64,000 nt of DNA from Streptomyces sp. TRM70350 (GCF_019219825.1 NZ_JAHUXH010000002.1:1-64000); one strand, 5' to 3'; numbered from the stretch's first letter, positions 16,779-25,748 are shown. Numbers and translations: made by a program. Notes: generated from the letters alone by a model not told the origin.

Positions 16779-16961
16779 GTGTTGGTGCAGCAGCCGACGG
16801 CGGGCCTGGCGCAGATCGACTGGTGGATCGCGGACGAAGAGCGCCGGGAGGCGCAGCGCAGGGTTGCCGACGCCCGGCGCCCGCCCCCTCCCGAGTGGCT
16901 CACCGACCGCAGCCTCGGGGGCCGATCACGAACACCCCGGACGATCGCGAGCCGCCGGTGA
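16779..16961 (+). pseudogene. DUF6233-like fragment
   Basis: A 60-residue frame contains AQIDWWIADEERREAQRRVA followed by DARRPPPPEWLTDRSLG, which resembles the middle of DUF6233 proteins of Streptomyces accessory regions. The expected upstream helix and the downstream HTGDCW/CxxC-type zinc motif are absent. It is therefore probably a decayed remnant. No ribosome site is visible. Confidence 0.4.
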
Positions 16962-17230
16962 CCGCGTGCAGCCGCGACGCTTGCGGTAGAACGCGATGAG
17001 CTCACCGACGCTGAGATGATCTCCAAGACCACGCATTACGTGCTGCCTCCTGCGGGTTGTGGGCCCGCTTCACCGTACAGAGCGGGTCACTGGGCGGATA
17101 GTTGGCCGTGTGGCCGTCGGTTGCTGGTGCGAGACTGAGAGAACCGACATGAGAAGACCCGGACAGACTGTCCGGGTGCGTGCAGGGAAAGTGGTAGCTC
17201 TTGGTCCCGGTGGGATTCATACTTCCCTGC

Positions 17231-18010
17231 GTGGATGACAAGCAGTCTCAGCTTGCCCAACTGGCCTCGATGATCGATGAGGCAGCTCAGGAGCCAAGTG
17301 CGCTGAATGCCATCGGGGCGCTTCGTGGTCGTACCCCAGTCGGGGATGGGGCTGGCCTCGATGAGACAGACTTTCCGGCACTATCTCAGAAAGCTGTCGA
17401 GTGGGCGTTCGGTTACCATGTGAACGTACTCCAGATTGACGGAAAATGGCGAGTTCGAGTTGACCCATTCTTTGAGGGTTCGGACGGGATCTCCTCGCCG
17501 CCTCGTGTGTAAAACCTTCCGGAATCTATAGTCGAGGTATGGTCAGGGCTGACAGATCTCGTAAAATCACCTCTTGGGCTTCCCCGGCTCTTTCACCTCT
17601 TGTTTGAGAGGAAGGCTGGGAATGTGCGCCAAAACGCCGTCTCGGCCGCGGCGAACTATATAGCTGCATCACGCTGCTACTCAAGCGGGTCGGACAAGGA
17701 GCGATTTCTTAATCCGGCATTGAGGGTGGCGAGGGCTGTTGGAGCGGGAGGCGTTGCCTCTGACGCAATCCGTGAGATTGCTGCGTGCATTAGGGGTAGC
17801 ATTTCCGGAGATGACCCGGCTCCAGGAGTTGCGCTACGGCTATTGGGGCCTTTGGCCGATGACCGTGACAGCTCGGAAGATATTGACGGGCTCATCGAAT
17901 CTGTCACCGAGGCATTCCCGTCACCGTTCATCCAGGATGAGCTTATTTCTCTGAAGATTAGACGATGCTCAAGCGCGGATGAGAGGGCCACCCTCGAAGG
18001 GAGGCGTGAA
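17231..18010 (+). pseudogene. Unknown lower-GC gene interrupted by an in-frame ochre codon
   Basis: A frame from GTG 17231 codes 93 residues (MDDKQSQLAQLASMIDEAAQ to ISSPPRV), then hits TAA at 17510-17512. The same frame continues without another stop as NLPESIVEVWSGLTDLVKSP into FHLLFERKAGNVRQNAVSAA and a helical stretch to about 18010. No ATG or GTG start with a ribosome site precedes the second part, so the two halves look like one gene broken by TAA. Composition drops here (29 G+C of 60 at 17521-17580), which suggests foreign origin. The 3' boundary is unclear; after about 18010 the frame loses its character. I recognise no domain. Confidence 0.5.
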
Positions 18011-18100
18011 GAAGATCTTGGTCTTGTGTCGTTCGGTTCTTCCCGAATCTGCCGGTGCTGTAACGCGTTTCCAGGAGGGGGCGCAAGGTCGCGTGGCGAC

Positions 18101-18130
18101 TGCGGGCCGGTGGGGGTTTGTCGCGCCCAC
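18101..18130. repeat. Streptomyces intergenic repeat, second type, copy 1
   Basis: TGCGGGCCGGTGGGGG followed by TTTGTCGCGCCCAC matches 19137-19166 in the same orientation with small differences. The two copies bracket a decayed membrane-protein gene and a glutamine synthetase fragment. Confidence 0.6.
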
Positions 18131-18195
18131 CGGCCCGGGCGGGGCCCCGGGACGGGTGGCGAATCTCTTACACCCGGGAAGACAGGGCCGGCGCG

Positions 18196-19000
18196 TCAGC
18201 GCGGACGTCGGGTCGCCAGCCAGAGGCAGATGCTGGGCGGTACGGTACCGGCGAGTCCCGCGATCAGTGCCGCGCCCGCGACCGGCTCGCTGAGCGTGGG
18301 CAGCAGGCCGGTGACCCGGCCCGCGGTGGTCGGAACCGTGACCTCGCAGCCCCGCTCGGTCATGGACGTGCCGCCGCCTTCGACAAGCAGCCCATGGCCG
18401 TCCTCCCTGCACTGCTTGGACCCGATGGCGTTGGCCCCGAGCCACAGCACCGCGGCCAGTACGGCGAGCAGAAGCGCACCCGCCAGGCCCGCTCTGCGAA
18501 GGAGGCGGCTGCGATCGGCGCCCGGGTGTTCGTGTGCGTTCATGCGCGCATCATCCTCGAAGGCCGGACGCCAGCGGTTGGCGGGGCAGTCGTAGGTGCC
18601 GTTCGCCTTGTAGGTGGGCGAGCCGCCCCGCACCCAGCCCGCGCAACTCGGCACGCGCCAGCCGCGGGACTTGCCCACCAATGGCTCGGTGCCGGAACCC
18701 GGCCGGTCGTAGTTCGGCCCGTGCAGGAGCTGCCCGGCTCCATGCCGAGGTCGTTGCAGTCGTTGCTGATCTTCTGGGCGCCCAGGTCGTACGGGGAGCT
18801 GGACTTGGTGCCCTTCTCGGCGGCGATCCAGAAGTTGTACGCCACCCTGCGGTGAGCTTCTTCGGGTAGCCGATGCCGGCGGAGAAGTCGAGCTTCTCGC
18901 AGGAGTCGGTGGTGTCGTCCCAGTCCCAGTAGGCCGCGGCGGCGCTCGGGAAGTTCCAGCCGAGCAGGTCAAGCATTGCTTCCAAGTTCGGGCGGTCGGC
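18196..19000 (-). pseudogene. Membrane protein gene with at least two frameshifts
   Basis: Reading leftward, one frame carries LEAMLDLLGWNFPSAAAAYW and DDTTDSCEKLDFSAGIGYPKK. The next frame continues with AYNFWIAAEKGTKSSSPYDL and ISNDCNDLGMEPGSS. A third frame continues with HGPNYDRPGSGTEPLVGK, WRVPSCAGWVRGG and AFEDDARMNAHEHPG into a 115-residue part. That part (ATG 18543 to the stop at 18196) has two membrane segments (AGLAGALLLAVLAAVLWLG and VAGAALIAGLAGTVPPSICL) and could still be translated alone. Breaks fall near 18850 and 18730. The family is unknown, and the N-terminus is not identifiable. Confidence 0.55.
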
Positions 19001-19058
19001 AGCCAGGCAACAGGCCACCGATCGTGAGCCACCCTCCCGTCGGTTCCGGCGGGCGCCG

Positions 19059-19101
19059 GGTGACGGCGTTCGAGCTGCGGAAGAACCTGCCGGTGCATTA
19101 G
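19059..19101 (+). pseudogene. 3'-end fragment of a glutamine synthetase gene
   Basis: The plus strand codes VTAFELRKNLPV, then His and a stop, nearly identical to the end of the GlnA2-type protein. At DNA level 19059-19096 matches the complement of 98-135 at 37 of 38 positions. Nothing upstream matches, so only the terminal codons remain. It is inverted with respect to the intact gene 18 kb away. Confidence 0.75.
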
Positions 19102-19136
19102 GGGTCCGCCGTTGGGGCCCGGGCTGTGTTCCAGCT

Positions 19137-19200
19137 TGCGGGCCGGTGGGGGTGGTCGCGCCCACGCGGCGGAGCCCATACCGATACAGCCCGCGCCCCA
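19137..19200. repeat. Streptomyces intergenic repeat, second type, copy 2
   Basis: The element begins TGCGGGCCGGTGGGGG, runs through TCGCGCCCACGCGGCGGAGC and GATACAGCCCGCGCCCC, and lies just beyond the VOC gene's stop at 19213. I recall this composite sequence as common between Streptomyces genes. A shorter copy lies at 18101. Confidence 0.65.
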
Positions 19201-19212
19201 AAAAGCAGGGCA

Positions 19213-19662
19213 TTACTGCTGGCGGCCTGCCAAGTCCCCCAACACCTTGTGCAACGGCTCCGTCGCCCGTCGCCGGTACTCCTGGATCGACCAGCCGTTG
19301 CCGTCCGGGTCATTGAAGTACATGAACGTGGCGCCGTCGTCGGGGGCGTACTGGACGGGCTCGGAGATGTCCAGGCCCCGTTCGACCAGTTCCGCCCGGG
19401 CCGCCTTGATGTCGGCGACGCAGAGCTGGAGGCCCTGGTAGGAGCCGGGCTCCGGCTTGGTCTCGCCCTGGGCCATGTCCCAGATGCTGTCGCCGAGGGC
19501 GATCGAGCAGCCCGAGCCGGGAGGGGTCAGCTGGACGATGCGCATGCCCGGCATGACCTCCTGGTCGATGTCGACATGGAAGCCGACCTTGTCGCGGTAG
19601 AAGTCGCGGGCCCGGTCGATGTCGCTCACCGGCAGCGGGATCACTTCGAGCGTGAAGTCCAT
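19213..19662 (-). CDS. VOC superfamily (glyoxalase/bleomycin-resistance-like) protein
   Basis: This 149-residue protein shows the paired beta-alpha-beta-beta-beta modules of the vicinal oxygen chelate fold: VIPLPVSDIDRARDFYRDKV at the start and LQLCVADIKAARAELVERGL in the second half, ending with FMYFNDPDGNGWSIQEY. Such proteins are metal-dependent isomerases or dioxygenases, or bind drugs. The ATG at 19662 shares a base with the stop of the upstream gene (TGATG) and has GGAGG 7 nt upstream, so the two are coupled. Confidence 0.85.
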   Translation of the reverse strand: MDFTLEVIPLPVSDIDRARDFYRDKVGFHVDIDQEVMPGMRIVQLTPPGSGCSIALGDSIWDMAQGETKPEPGSYQGLQLCVADIKAARAELVERGLDISEPVQYAPDDGATFMYFNDPDGNGWSIQEYRRRATEPLHKVLGDLAGRQQ

Positions 19663-20186
19663 CAGTGGTCCTCCAGGTTGAAACGCCAACGGGTCTGGCT
19701 GAACGGCTCACCCTTACCGAAGCCGAAAACCGTGTCCGGCGCCACCGAAAAGACATACGCGTGTCCGGCGCCGTGGTGGAAGCAGCCGTCCCGTACCTCG
19801 AAGCGCCAGACGTCGCCGTACTTCGCCTCCCAGGCCGCCGCCAGCTCGCGCAGCCGGTCGTCGTCGGTCACGCGGACCGCCTCGCCCTCGACCACCAGGT
19901 CGTAGCCCTTGTTCCAGATGTTGATGCCGGTGGTCAGGGCCACGTGCGGGTTCCGGGCGAGGTTGCGGGCCTTGCGCTCGTCCGGGCCGGTGCAGAAGTG
20001 CAGCGCGCCCGCCGACCAGACGGCGAGCAGCGGCGTCACATGCGGCCGCCCGTCCGGACGTACCGTCGAGATCCAGAACAGCTCGGCCTCGCTCAGCAGC
20101 GCCTCGGCCTGCGGCCAGGACGCCGCGGTGGCCGTCTCGTCGCTGTAGCGCGGGTCGAGCAGGGTCTGGGGTCGTGTACCGGTCAT
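19662..20186 (-). CDS. Pyridoxamine 5'-phosphate oxidase-like (split-barrel) flavin/F420 protein
   Basis: This 174-residue protein has the split-barrel fold of the PNPOx/F420-dependent reductase group: EAELFWISTVRPDGRPHVTP, LAVWSAGALHFCTGPDERKA, RNLARNPHVALTTG and DLVVEGEAVRV. It likely binds FMN or F420 and reduces a small substrate. GAGGAGG lies 5 nt before the ATG at 20186. The longer frame to 20252 lacks a ribosome site. It forms an operon with the VOC gene and is divergent from glnE. Confidence 0.85.
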   Translation of the reverse strand: MTGTRPQTLLDPRYSDETATAASWPQAEALLSEAELFWISTVRPDGRPHVTPLLAVWSAGALHFCTGPDERKARNLARNPHVALTTGINIWNKGYDLVVEGEAVRVTDDDRLRELAAAWEAKYGDVWRFEVRDGCFHHGAGHAYVFSVAPDTVFGFGKGEPFSQTRWRFNLEDH

Positions 20187-20320
20187 GAGTGCCTCCTCGT
20201 GCCACAGGTCTGCCCCCTTCCAGTACAGACCCCGTACGGCGGCGGAACTCATCGGCGCCTGTCACAGGCGGGCCGGTTAGGCTCGGCTCGTACCACGTGG
20301 AGCCGGACGGGAGGGCGAGG

Positions 20321-23314
20321 ATGACGCCGGGGCGCAGAAGCAGTACCTTCACACGGCTGCTGCGGCACGGCTTCACCGATCCGTCCGCCGCCGAGCGGCT
20401 GCTGGAGAGCGCCGGGCTCGGCGCCGTCCGCGACGATCCGGTGCTGCTGGACGCGCTGGGCGCCACCGCCGACCCCGATCTCGCCCTGCACGGCCTGGTC
20501 CGGCTGCTGGAGGCACAGCCGGACCCCACCGCACGCCGCGCACTGCTCGACACCCTGACCGGCTCCAAGCCCCTGCGCGACCGCCTCCTCGGTGTGCTCG
20601 GCGCCTCCGCCGCCCTCGCCGACCACCTCGCCCGGCACTTCGGCGACTGGCGGGCGCTGGTCACGTACGAGCCGCGTGACCTGCACCCGGGGGTCGCGGA
20701 GTTCGAGCGGGGCCTCGCCGAGGCGGCCGACCCGGTCGCGCTGCGCGTCGCCTACCGGCGCTGTCTGCTGTCCATCGCCGCCCGTGACGTGTGCGCCACG
20801 ATCGACGTCGCCGAGACCGCCGCCGAGCTCGCCGACCTGGCCACCGCCACCCTGCGCCGCGCCCTGGCCCTCGCGTCCGCCGCCGCGCCCGACGACGCCG
20901 CGCTGTGCCGGCTCGCGGTGATCGCGATGGGCAAGTGCGGCGGAAACGAGCTGAACTACGTCTCCGACGTGGACGTGATCTTCGTCGGGGAGGCCGTCGA
21001 GGGCGCCGACGAGGGCAAGGCGCTGCGGGCCGCCACCCGGCTCGCCTCGCACATGATGCGGATCTGCTCCGAGACCACCGTCGAGGGCTCCATCTGGCCC
21101 GTCGACGCCAACCTGCGCCCCGAGGGCAGAAACGGTCCTCTGGTGCGCACCCTCAGCAGCCACCTCGCCTACTACCAGCGCTGGGCGAAGACCTGGGAGT
21201 TCCAGGCCCTGCTCAAGGCCCGGCCGGTCGCCGGCGACCTCGAACTCGGCGCGCAGTACGTCGCCGCCGTCGGCCCCCTGGTGTGGCAGGCCGCCGAACG
21301 CGAGAACTTCGTCGCCGATGTACAGAAGATGCGGCGCCGGGTGGTCGAGAACATCCCGGTCGCCGAGGTCGAGCGCGAACTGAAGCTCGGCCCGGGCGGC
21401 CTGCGGGACGTCGAGTTCGCCGTGCAGCTGCTGCAGTTGGTGCACGGGCGGGCGGACGCCGCGCTGCGCAGCGGTTCCACTCTGGAGGCGCTGCGGGAGC
21501 TGGCCGCCGGCGGGTACGTCGGCCGGGTCGACGCCGCGCAGCTGGAGGAGGCGTACCGCTTCCTGCGTTCCATGGAGCACCGCATCCAGCTCTACCGGCT
21601 GCGCCGCACCCACCTCGTCCCCGAGGGCGAGGCCGACCAGCGGCGCCTCGGCCGCTCCCTGGGCCTGCGCACCGACCCGGTCGCCGAGCTGAACCGCGAG
21701 TGGAAACGGCACGCCGCCGTCGTACGGCGCCTGCACGAGAAGCTCTTCTACCGGCCACTGCTCGACGCCGTCGCCCAACTCGCCCCCGGCGAGGCCCGGT
21801 TGAGCCCCGAGGCGGCACGCGAGCGGCTCGTCGCGCTGGGGTACGCCGATCCGGCGGCGGCGCTGCGGCACCTGGAGGCGCTGGCGTCCGGGATCACCCG
21901 CAAGGCGGCGATCCAGCGGACCCTGCTGCCGGTGCTGCTCGGCTGGTTCGCGGACTCCGCCGACCCGGACGCCGGACTGCTCAACTTCCGCAAGGTGTCG
22001 GACGCGCTGGGCAAGACGCCCTGGTACCTGCGGCTGCTGCGGGACGAGGGCGCGGCGGCGGAGAACCTCGCCCGTGTGCTGTCCGCCGGGCGGCTCGCCC
22101 CCGACCTGCTCATGCGCGCCCCGGAGGCCGTGGCGCTGCTCGGGGAGGGGGACGGCGGGGGACTGGAGCCACGGCCGCGGGCCCAGCTGGAGCAGGAGAT
22201 CCTCGCCGCGGTCGGCCGCGCCGACAACGCCGAGCAGGCGGTCGCCGCGGCCCGTGGCGTACGCCGCCGGGAACTGTTCCGTACGGCCGCCGCGGACATC
22301 GTCGGCTCCTACGGCACCGAGGCCCAGCCCGCCGAGGCCGACCAGGGCGCGCTGGTGGACCTGGTCGGCGGGGCCGTGTCCGACCTGACGGCGGCGACGC
22401 TGGCGGGGACGCTGCGGGCCGTGGTACGGGACAGCTGGGGGGACACCCTGCCGACGCGGTTCGCCGTGATCGGGATGGGGCGGTTCGGCGGGCACGAGCT
22501 GGGCTACGGCTCCGACGCGGACGTGCTGTTCGTGCACGAGCCCCGGGACGGGGCCGACGAGCGGGAGGCGTCCGACGCCGCGAACCGGGTCGTCGCCGAG
22601 ATGCGCCGGCTGCTGCAACTGCCGAGCGCCGACCCGCCGCTGCTGATCGACGCCGATCTGCGGCCGGAGGGCAAGTCCGGACCGCTGGTGCGCACCCTGA
22701 AGTCGTACGAGGCGTACTACCGCCGCTGGTCGCTGGTCTGGGAGTCGCAGGCCCTGCTCCGGGCCGAACCGGTCGCCGGCGACGAGGACCTGGGCCGCCG
22801 TTTCGCCGAGCTGATCGATCCGCTGCGCTACCCGGAGCGGGGGCTCGGGGAGGAGGCCGTACGAGAGATCAGGCGGCTGAAGGCCCGGATGGAGTCGGAG
22901 CGGCTGCCCCGGGGCGCCGACCCCAAGCTGCACACCAAGATCGGGCCGGGCGGGCTGTCCGACGTGGAGTGGACCGTGCAACTGCTGCAGCTGCGGCACG
23001 GGTGGCAGGTGCCGGGGCTGCGCACCACCCGGACCCGTGAGGCCCTCGCGGCGGCCCGGGACGCCGGGCTGATCTCCGCCGAGGACGCCGGGATCCTGGA
23101 CGAGGCGTGGGTGCTCGCGACGCGCGTCCGCAACGCCGTGATGCTGGTGCGCGGCCGCGCCGGGGACACCTTCCCGTCGCATGCGCGGGAGCTGGCGGCG
23201 GTGGGGCGCTACCTGGGGTACGGGCCGGGGCACGTGGGCGACATGCTCGACGCGTACCGGCGCACGGCCCGGCGGGCCCGGGGGGTGGTGGAGTCGCTGT
23301 TCTACAAGGGGTAG
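20321..23314 (+). CDS. glnE: Bifunctional glutamine synthetase adenylyltransferase / adenylyl-removing enzyme
   Basis: This 997-residue protein has two nucleotidyltransferase domains in tandem. The adenylyl-removing half carries GKCGGNELNYVSDVDVIFVG at about residue 204, and the adenylylating half carries GMGRFGGHELGYGSDADVLF at about residue 718. Each has the G-G-x-x-L-x-Y-x-S-D-x-D signature and is followed by a helical GlnE-type domain (GPGGLRDVEF and GPGGLSDVEW). It attaches and removes AMP at the conserved Tyr of GlnA, Tyr397 in this window. GGAGG lies 6 nt before ATG 20321. The gene converges with a PAP2 phosphatase gene only 12 nt downstream. Confidence 0.95.
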   Translation: MTPGRRSSTFTRLLRHGFTDPSAAERLLESAGLGAVRDDPVLLDALGATADPDLALHGLVRLLEAQPDPTARRALLDTLTGSKPLRDRLLGVLGASAALADHLARHFGDWRALVTYEPRDLHPGVAEFERGLAEAADPVALRVAYRRCLLSIAARDVCATIDVAETAAELADLATATLRRALALASAAAPDDAALCRLAVIAMGKCGGNELNYVSDVDVIFVGEAVEGADEGKALRAATRLASHMMRICSETTVEGSIWPVDANLRPEGRNGPLVRTLSSHLAYYQRWAKTWEFQALLKARPVAGDLELGAQYVAAVGPLVWQAAERENFVADVQKMRRRVVENIPVAEVERELKLGPGGLRDVEFAVQLLQLVHGRADAALRSGSTLEALRELAAGGYVGRVDAAQLEEAYRFLRSMEHRIQLYRLRRTHLVPEGEADQRRLGRSLGLRTDPVAELNREWKRHAAVVRRLHEKLFYRPLLDAVAQLAPGEARLSPEAARERLVALGYADPAAALRHLEALASGITRKAAIQRTLLPVLLGWFADSADPDAGLLNFRKVSDALGKTPWYLRLLRDEGAAAENLARVLSAGRLAPDLLMRAPEAVALLGEGDGGGLEPRPRAQLEQEILAAVGRADNAEQAVAAARGVRRRELFRTAAADIVGSYGTEAQPAEADQGALVDLVGGAVSDLTAATLAGTLRAVVRDSWGDTLPTRFAVIGMGRFGGHELGYGSDADVLFVHEPRDGADEREASDAANRVVAEMRRLLQLPSADPPLLIDADLRPEGKSGPLVRTLKSYEAYYRRWSLVWESQALLRAEPVAGDEDLGRRFAELIDPLRYPERGLGEEAVREIRRLKARMESERLPRGADPKLHTKIGPGGLSDVEWTVQLLQLRHGWQVPGLRTTRTREALAAARDAGLISAEDAGILDEAWVLATRVRNAVMLVRGRAGDTFPSHARELAAVGRYLGYGPGHVGDMLDAYRRTARRARGVVESLFYKG

Positions 23315-23326
23315 TGCTGGAGAGGG

Positions 23327-24178
23327 CTACGCCTGTCTCGGCACCAGCGGCGTCCGCTTCGGGACCAGGCGCGGCAGTGCGTACGGCAGCGTGCCGTACC
23401 ACACGCGTGCCACTCCGTAACCGAAGGCGAGGCACAGCATGCCGCCGACCGCGTCCAGCCAGAAGTGGTTGGCCGTGGCCACGATGACGACGAGGGTGAG
23501 TGTGGGGTAGAGCACGCCCAGCACCCGGACCCAGGGGACGGTCGCCAGCGCGAAGATCGTCAGGCCGGACCACAGGGACCAGCCGATGTGCATGGACGGC
23601 ATCGCGGCGTACTGGTTGGACATGTTCTTCAGGTCGCCGGAGGCCATCGAACCCCAGGTCTGGTGGACCATGACCGTGTCGATGAAGTGGCCGCCGTTCA
23701 TCAACCGGGGCGGGGCGAGCGGATACAGATAGTAACCGACGAGTGCCACGCCCGTCGTCGCGAACAGCACCATGCGGGTCGCCGCGTAGCGGCCGGGATG
23801 GCCGCGGTAGAGCCACACCAGGACACCCAGGGTGACCAGGAAGTGCAGTGTCGCGTAGTAGTAGTTCATGCCGACGATGAGCCAAGTCACCGAGTTCACG
23901 GCATGGTTGACGGACTGCTCGACGGCGATGCCCAGCTGCTGCTCGGCCTTCCAGATCCAGTCGGCGTTGCGCAGCGCCTCGGCCTTCTGCTCCGGAACGG
24001 CGTTGCGGATCAGTGAGTACGTCCAGTAACTCACCGCGATCAACAGGATCTCGAACCACAGCCGAGGCCGACGCGGAGTACGCAGCCGATCCAGGAAACC
24101 CGCCCCCGTGTCGTCCGCGACGGGGTGCGGAACGGCCTCTTCCCGGCCTTCCAGTGTCGTCACGGTCGTGTCACCCAT
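23327..24178 (-). CDS. PAP2 superfamily membrane phosphatase (inositolphosphotransferase/Aur1-like)
   Basis: This 283-residue protein has about six membrane segments and the PAP2 catalytic signatures APPRLMNGGHFIDT, then AAMPSMHIGWSLWSG (motif 2 Ser-x-x-His) and ATANHFWLDAVGG (motif 3 His). This layout matches bacterial inositolphosphotransferase-like PAP2 proteins that act on lipid phosphates at the outer face of the membrane. The start may be ATG 24178 or GTG 24184; neither has a clear ribosome site, so a leaderless transcript is possible. Confidence 0.85.
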   Translation of the reverse strand: MGDTTVTTLEGREEAVPHPVADDTGAGFLDRLRTPRRPRLWFEILLIAVSYWTYSLIRNAVPEQKAEALRNADWIWKAEQQLGIAVEQSVNHAVNSVTWLIVGMNYYYATLHFLVTLGVLVWLYRGHPGRYAATRMVLFATTGVALVGYYLYPLAPPRLMNGGHFIDTVMVHQTWGSMASGDLKNMSNQYAAMPSMHIGWSLWSGLTIFALATVPWVRVLGVLYPTLTLVVIVATANHFWLDAVGGMLCLAFGYGVARVWYGTLPYALPRLVPKRTPLVPRQA

Positions 24179-24263
24179 GAGCACAGAGTCTGCCAGACAA
24201 GACGTGCCGCTCCGATCACCCCCGGGTGGTATTCAGCACGCACGTTCTACGGCCGCGGGAGGC

Positions 24264-24307
24264 GCTCGTCTCGTACCCGTGTACCAAGCTCGTCTCGTAC
24301 CCGTGTA
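24264..24307. repeat. 20-bp direct repeat near the malR 3' end
   Basis: GCTCGTCTCGTACCCGTGTA occurs exactly twice (24264-24283 and 24288-24307), with a 24-bp period, between the PAP2 start and the malR stop. It may be a regulator site for the PAP2 gene or a simple duplication. Confidence 0.7.
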
Positions 24308-24332
24308 TCGAGTGGAGCGGCGATTCTCCGTC

Positions 24333-25367
24333 CTAGGGACGATGCCGGTCCCCAGGGGCCGAAGCGGTCGAACCGCGCACCACCAGTTCCGGCATGAACA
24401 CGAACTCGCTGTGCGGCGCGGGCGTCCCGCCGATCTCCTCCAGCAGCGTGCGCACCGCCGCCTGACCCATCGCCGGGACCGGCTTGCGGATGGTGGTCAG
24501 GGGCGGGTCGGTGAAGGCGATCAGCGGGGAGTCGTCGAAGCCCACGACCGAGATGTCCGTCGGGACCTTCAGGCCCAGCTGCCGGGCCGCGCGTATCGCG
24601 CCCAGGGCCATCATGTCGCTGGCGCACACCACCGCCGTGCAGTCCCGGCCGATGAGGGCGGTGGCCGCGGCCTGGCCGCCCTCCAGGGTGTACAGGGAGT
24701 GCTGGACGAGTTCCGACTCGACGGCCTCCTGGCTCAGGCCCAGCTGGTCCTGCATCGCCCGCACGAAGCCCTCGATCTTGCGCTGCACGGGGACGAACCG
24801 TTTCGGGCCGAGGGCCAGGCCGATCCGGGTGTGGCCCAGGGAGACGAGGTGGGTGACCGCCAGGGTCATCGCCGCCCGGTCGTCGGGGGAGATGAAGGGC
24901 GCCTGCACCTTCGGGGAGAAGCCGTCGACCAGCACGAACGGCACGCCCTGCGCGCGCAGCTGCTCGTAGCGCTGCATGTCGGCGGTGGTGTCGGCGTGCA
25001 GCCCGGAGACGTAGATGATCCCGGCGACCCCGCGGTCCACCAGCATCTCGGTCAGCTCGTCCTCGGTGGAGCCGCCGGGGGTCTGCGTGGCCAGCACCGG
25101 GGTGTAGCCCTGCCGGGTCAGCGCCTGGCCGATGACCTGGGCCAGGGCCGGGAATATCGGGTTCTCCAGCTCCGGGGTGATCAGGCCGACGAGGCCCGCG
25201 CTGCGCTGCCGCAGCCGTACCGGGCGCTCGTAGCCGAGGACGTCGAGCGCGGCCAGCACGGACTGGCGGGTGGTGGCGGCGACGCCCGGCTTCCCGTTGA
25301 GGACGCGGCTGACGGTCGCTTCGCTCACCCCCGCCTGAGCAGCGATGTCGGCAAGCCGTGTGGTCAC
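24333..25367 (-). CDS. malR: LacI family repressor of maltodextrin genes
   Basis: This 344-residue repressor has the LacI helix-turn-helix at the very N-terminus (TRLADIAAQAGVSEATVSRV, with LNGKPGVAATTR as hinge start). A periplasmic-binding-like sensor domain follows (GLITPELENPIFPALAQVIG, GVAGIIYVSG, CTAVVCASDMMALGAIRAA, ISVVGFDDSP). It is divergent from malE, and its length and position match S. coelicolor MalR/Reg1, which represses malEFG and amylase genes until maltodextrin is present (established there). The start is GTG 25367. Confidence 0.93.
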   Translation of the reverse strand: MTTRLADIAAQAGVSEATVSRVLNGKPGVAATTRQSVLAALDVLGYERPVRLRQRSAGLVGLITPELENPIFPALAQVIGQALTRQGYTPVLATQTPGGSTEDELTEMLVDRGVAGIIYVSGLHADTTADMQRYEQLRAQGVPFVLVDGFSPKVQAPFISPDDRAAMTLAVTHLVSLGHTRIGLALGPKRFVPVQRKIEGFVRAMQDQLGLSQEAVESELVQHSLYTLEGGQAAATALIGRDCTAVVCASDMMALGAIRAARQLGLKVPTDISVVGFDDSPLIAFTDPPLTTIRKPVPAMGQAAVRTLLEEIGGTPAPHSEFVFMPELVVRGSTASAPGDRHRP

Positions 25368-25483
25368 GGCACTGGACTGTACCGGCCGTATGTCGCCTTG
25401 CACACCAATCGGACGCCGGGTGCGGGCGGTTGACCGGCGCGCTGCGGGTTGCTGCGGCATGGCGTCCCTTCGGGAAACGGATG

Positions 25484-25641
25484 GCAAGAGCTTGCAGAGT
25501 CTTGCACAGCACGGTCCGTGCCCGCTCAACCCCGCAGAACAACGGTCTCACAGCGATCGACGGGAGGTCACGTGCGGATAACTTCAGTGATGCCTTGCAC
25601 TTTTTTTCTGCAAGGTCTTTCGCAACGCTTGCATCGCTGTT
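25484..25641. promoter_or_regulatory. MalR operator region between malR and malE
   Basis: Several CTTGCA/TGCAAG half-sites cluster in the malR-malE gap: GCAAG-AG-CTTGC at 25484-25495, a direct CTTGCAGAGT/CTTGCACAGC pair at 25491-25510, an inverted pair CCTTGCA (25593-25599) and TGCAAGG (25609-25615), and GCAACGCTTGCA beyond it. LacI-family repressors of this subgroup bind such sequences. The spread suggests more than one dimer covering both promoters. Confidence 0.75.
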
Positions 25642-25748
25642 ACGTTCACCGTCGCCCGGCCGCCGCAACGGCGCAGTCGGCACACAGACAGGGGCGGTAG
25701 ACGGGACCACCCCCTGCTCACTCGGGCTTTCACCCTCAAGGAGAACTC

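Noticed and set aside
16196..17032. 278-codon minus-strand frame over the SLOG-like and winged-helix region
   Set aside because: It is low-complexity Arg/Ser/Pro sequence; the SLOG-like gene and the winged-helix remnant explain the region better.
11026..19200. Integrative mobile element with att sites
   Set aside because: No integrase, transposase, tRNA target or clear flanking direct repeats of the whole block were found; the glnA2 stub is inverted, which does not fit simple site-specific integration.
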